NCBI RefSeq assembly: GCF_009730915.1
Contig: NW_024086664.1
Location: forward strand, 21,611 to 85,610
DNA from: Dioscorea cayenensis subsp. rotundata
Taxonomy: Eukaryota; Streptophyta; Magnoliopsida; Dioscoreales; Dioscoreaceae
Direction of reading: 5' to 3'
Length of the DNA: 64,000 nucleotides
The translations under genes and the position numbers were made by a program. The notes under the pieces were generated by a model, which saw only the letters and a list, made by a program, of their open reading frames with translations, did no database searches and was not told the DNA's origin. The number at the start of each line of letters is the position of its first letter. Position 1 is the stretch's first letter. Shown here in pieces: positions 62,025 through 64,000 of this stretch.

Positions 62025-62098
62025 GGTCCCGTAGCTCAGTTGGTTAGAGCGTTGGTCTTATGAGCCGAAGGTCGCGGGTTCGAGCCCCGCCGGGACCA
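62025..62098 (+). tRNA. tRNA, anticodon UAU (Ile) by cloverleaf fold
   Basis: 74 nt: acceptor GGTCCCG/CGGGACC, D-arm GCTC..GAGC, anticodon arm TTGGT-CTTATGA-GCCGA, variable AGGTC and T-arm GCGGG-TTCGAGC-CCCGC, then discriminator A. A-box TAGCTCAGTTGG and B-box GGTTCGAGCCC are present. A T-run at about 62126 can end Pol III transcription. There is no intron. The anticodon loop CTTATGA gives UAU, isoleucine (AUA codons). The stem has two wobble pairs, so the isotype deserves a covariance check. Confidence 0.9.
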
Positions 62099-62639
62099 AT
62101 CACCGTGAGAAGGTTTCACAGTTATTTTAAGCTTTTATATATATATATACACATTAGTCATAGAACCCCCCCTTGGTTTTTCTGTTAACCTAATTAACCA
62201 AATGAGCGCACCAATGATTCATTCCTTAACATTTTTTTTATAGCTGACCATTTATTTATTCTTAGTTTGAACAACTTTATATTTAAATTGTATTTTTCAT
62301 CCGTTGTTTAAATTGCAAATTTATTCAGAATATTCCATTTCTAATTATTATTCATTACCACTTTAAAAAACTTTTTTCATTTTTGAAATTCTCCTTTCCA
62401 CCCGTTGAGATTTCTTTACCGTTGTGATTTTCTAACGGTAAAAAAAATTCAAAAATACTATCTTCATCCCCTTCCTATATATAATAAAAGAACTAAAACC
62501 AAAGAAGCATAAAGAGGTGGAGCTTCTTCTCCTGGTGATCGCCATTCACAGAGCGTGCTGGGTTTCTACGAGCTCGCCGCCGTGGCATCACCAGTCTCAT
62601 TGTCACCTCCTTTCAGTCACGCGGCGTATTAGAGAGTAT
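62099..62639. other. Intergenic and possible 5' leader of the next gene
   Basis: AT-rich to 62470, with 'cttcctatatataataaaag' (TATA-like, about 62474-62484). A GC-richer stretch (62515-62640) follows and could be a 5' UTR. Confidence 0.35.
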
Positions 62640-62747
62640 ATGGTGGATTCCGATGGATCTCGCACTTGGAAGGACGGTTTGAGCCAGATCAAGTCTATTG
62701 GGATGGTTTGGCTGCTGATTTCATCTCTACATTCCCTTTTGGACATT
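62640..62747 (+). CDS. Possible first exon of an unidentified gene
   Basis: An ATG at 62640 opens MVDSDGSRTWKDGLSQIKSI followed by a hydrophobic MVWLLISSLHSLLDI. A strong donor, ATT|GTGAGT, lies at 62747/62748. The following 1.2 kb (62748-64000) is T-rich like a long plant intron and has no convincing exon. The TATA-like sequence at about 62474 fits a start of transcription. I do not recognise the protein, and the exon might instead be untranslated. Confidence 0.3.
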
Positions 62748-64000
62748 GTGAGTGGCTTCATCTTCTATTTGTCTTATTTTCTTGTTCCTTGAATAGTATT
62801 TTGTTGTTTTTGTCTTAGATTTGGTTGTTATTTGGATTAAAGCGCTGTTTAATAGCATTGCAAGAAGCTTGTTTTGTTCTTGATCACCAATTCCTTTAAT
62901 TCAATGTGTTTCTTGATTTCATTCTTTATGCTGTTGCTGTTCTTGGATTTCCAGTTGATTTTTTTCGATCACTGATTCTGTTTTTTTTATTTCTATATTT
63001 TTAGTGTTTGTGTGCACTTTATCCTTGCAATTCAACCTTTTTTCTTAATTTTTGTATAATTTTTTGTTCTGTTTTCTCAACTGGATTTTTTTGTGTTCCT
63101 TTTTTTTCTATTTCTTTTTCTTGATGGAATTTGTTTGTTGCTTTTTTTGGATGAATTTTGGATCAAATCATGTTTCATAACAATTCAATAATCTTTGATT
63201 TCATGAAGCCTCTGTTTCAATTGAATAGTATTTCTTCTCTTATTGTATGTGGGTTCTTGATTGCCGATTGCTTTTCTTTTCTTTTCTTTTTTGGTTGTCT
63301 TGATTTGCATGTAAATATTTGGTTTTTATTTGCTTTATTGAATTTATGCATTAGGGTTTAAGTTTTGGGATCTTTCTAGAATCTTTTCTTTGTTATTTTT
63401 ATCTGGCTTTTGGTTCACCAAATTCTATTCTTTTATGTTTCTCGATGTCTATATATTGTTTCATTCTCTCTTTGCCCTGTGTCGAATTCATGCAAAAATT
63501 TTTTGTTGGATTTGAAGTTGCTTTTTTTAAATTATTTTTATACATAATTTCCTTATCACTATAAATTTTTTTTGTATTAAATCCTGTTTCATAGCAGTGA
63601 GTCCCATTGCATTCTCGTATGTACTTTATTTATTTTAACAGTTGTCTTCATACTTGATGTCATATGTTAAATATTGTGCTTCACATTTGGACACATGTAA
63701 ATTTTTGTGTTTGATTTTCATATAATCATTTGGTTTTTATTCACTTTATTTAACTTTTGTGGTAGGGTTTAAGTTTAAGAACCCTTAGTTCTAGGGCATT
63801 TCTACTCTACTAATTTAACGATCTTTTCTTCATTATTTTTATGTGGCTTTTTCATCGCTGAGTTCTGTTCCTTTTCATATTTCTTGATCTCTATGTTCTT
63901 TTTTGGTGTCTCTATTTGCTTGTGTTGCTAAAAAAAATTTTAACAGCAAGGGAAACTCTATTTGAGTTTGTATTTACTTTATTTTATCTTGGTTAGGATG
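62748..64000. other. T-rich sequence, probable intron
   Basis: Long T-runs with many 'tttcttgat' and 'ttggtttttatt' words and diverged internal repeats (for example about 63280-63440 against 63690-63850). No exon is supported up to the window end. Confidence 0.35.

Overview
The window is nuclear DNA from a flowering plant, probably a monocot and possibly a yam (Dioscorea). It is AT-rich, with intron-split genes, plant retrotransposons and MITEs. It holds a cluster of 12-oxophytodienoate reductase (OPR, Old Yellow Enzyme family) genes, invaded by an endogenous bipartite geminivirus (begomovirus-like). Endogenous begomovirus-like elements are known from Dioscorea, which prompts the yam guess; the sequence alone does not prove it.

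Layout. 1-2.1 kb: dispersed repeats and a TIR element. 2.2-4.8 kb: OPR-1, a pseudogene with a Copia piece in its last exon. 7.785-23.865 kb is duplication unit A: OPR-2 (disrupted), a pseudo-SDH6 fragment, a LINE 3' end, a MITE, OPR-3 (intact), an 8-bp-TSD hAT MITE and Copia remnants. 23.866-28.722 kb is the viral island. 28.715-44.456 kb is unit B, a near-identical copy of unit A with OPR-4 and OPR-5, both intact. 46.4-48.0 kb: OPR-6 (intact). 48.5-52.1 kb: a decayed hAT transposon with a perfect 8-bp TSD. 55.8-57.4 kb: OPR-7, a pseudogene with a 7-bp insertion. 57.9 kb: an OPR 3' scrap. 58.6-61.9 kb (minus): a four-exon gene for an SDH6-like mitochondrial complex II subunit. 62.0 kb: a tRNA. 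62.6 kb to the end: a possible first exon followed by T-rich sequence.

The four intact OPR genes share one structure, with five exons of 62, 141, 131, 174 and 596 bp and a 367-aa product. They keep the catalytic HGAHGY motif and lack a C-terminal peroxisomal signal, which fits cytosolic OPR subgroup I rather than the jasmonate-forming peroxisomal OPR3 type.

The viral island is the most striking part. It contains: (i) a DNA-A-like piece starting exactly at the rolling-circle nick (AC of TAATATT/AC), with a 103-aa virion-sense ORF I do not recognise, a full REn and the Rep helicase half, but no coat protein and no open TrAP frame; (ii) a reversed Rep piece that forms a 362-bp, nearly perfect inverted repeat with the first; (iii) a nick-to-nick, apparently unit-length DNA-B (2489 nt) with intact nuclear shuttle and movement protein ORFs. 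Its two ends are also the breakpoints of the 16-kb tandem host duplication. The simplest reading is that virus capture and the OPR-cluster duplication were one repair event, which left OPR-4 with viral DNA directly upstream of its core promoter.
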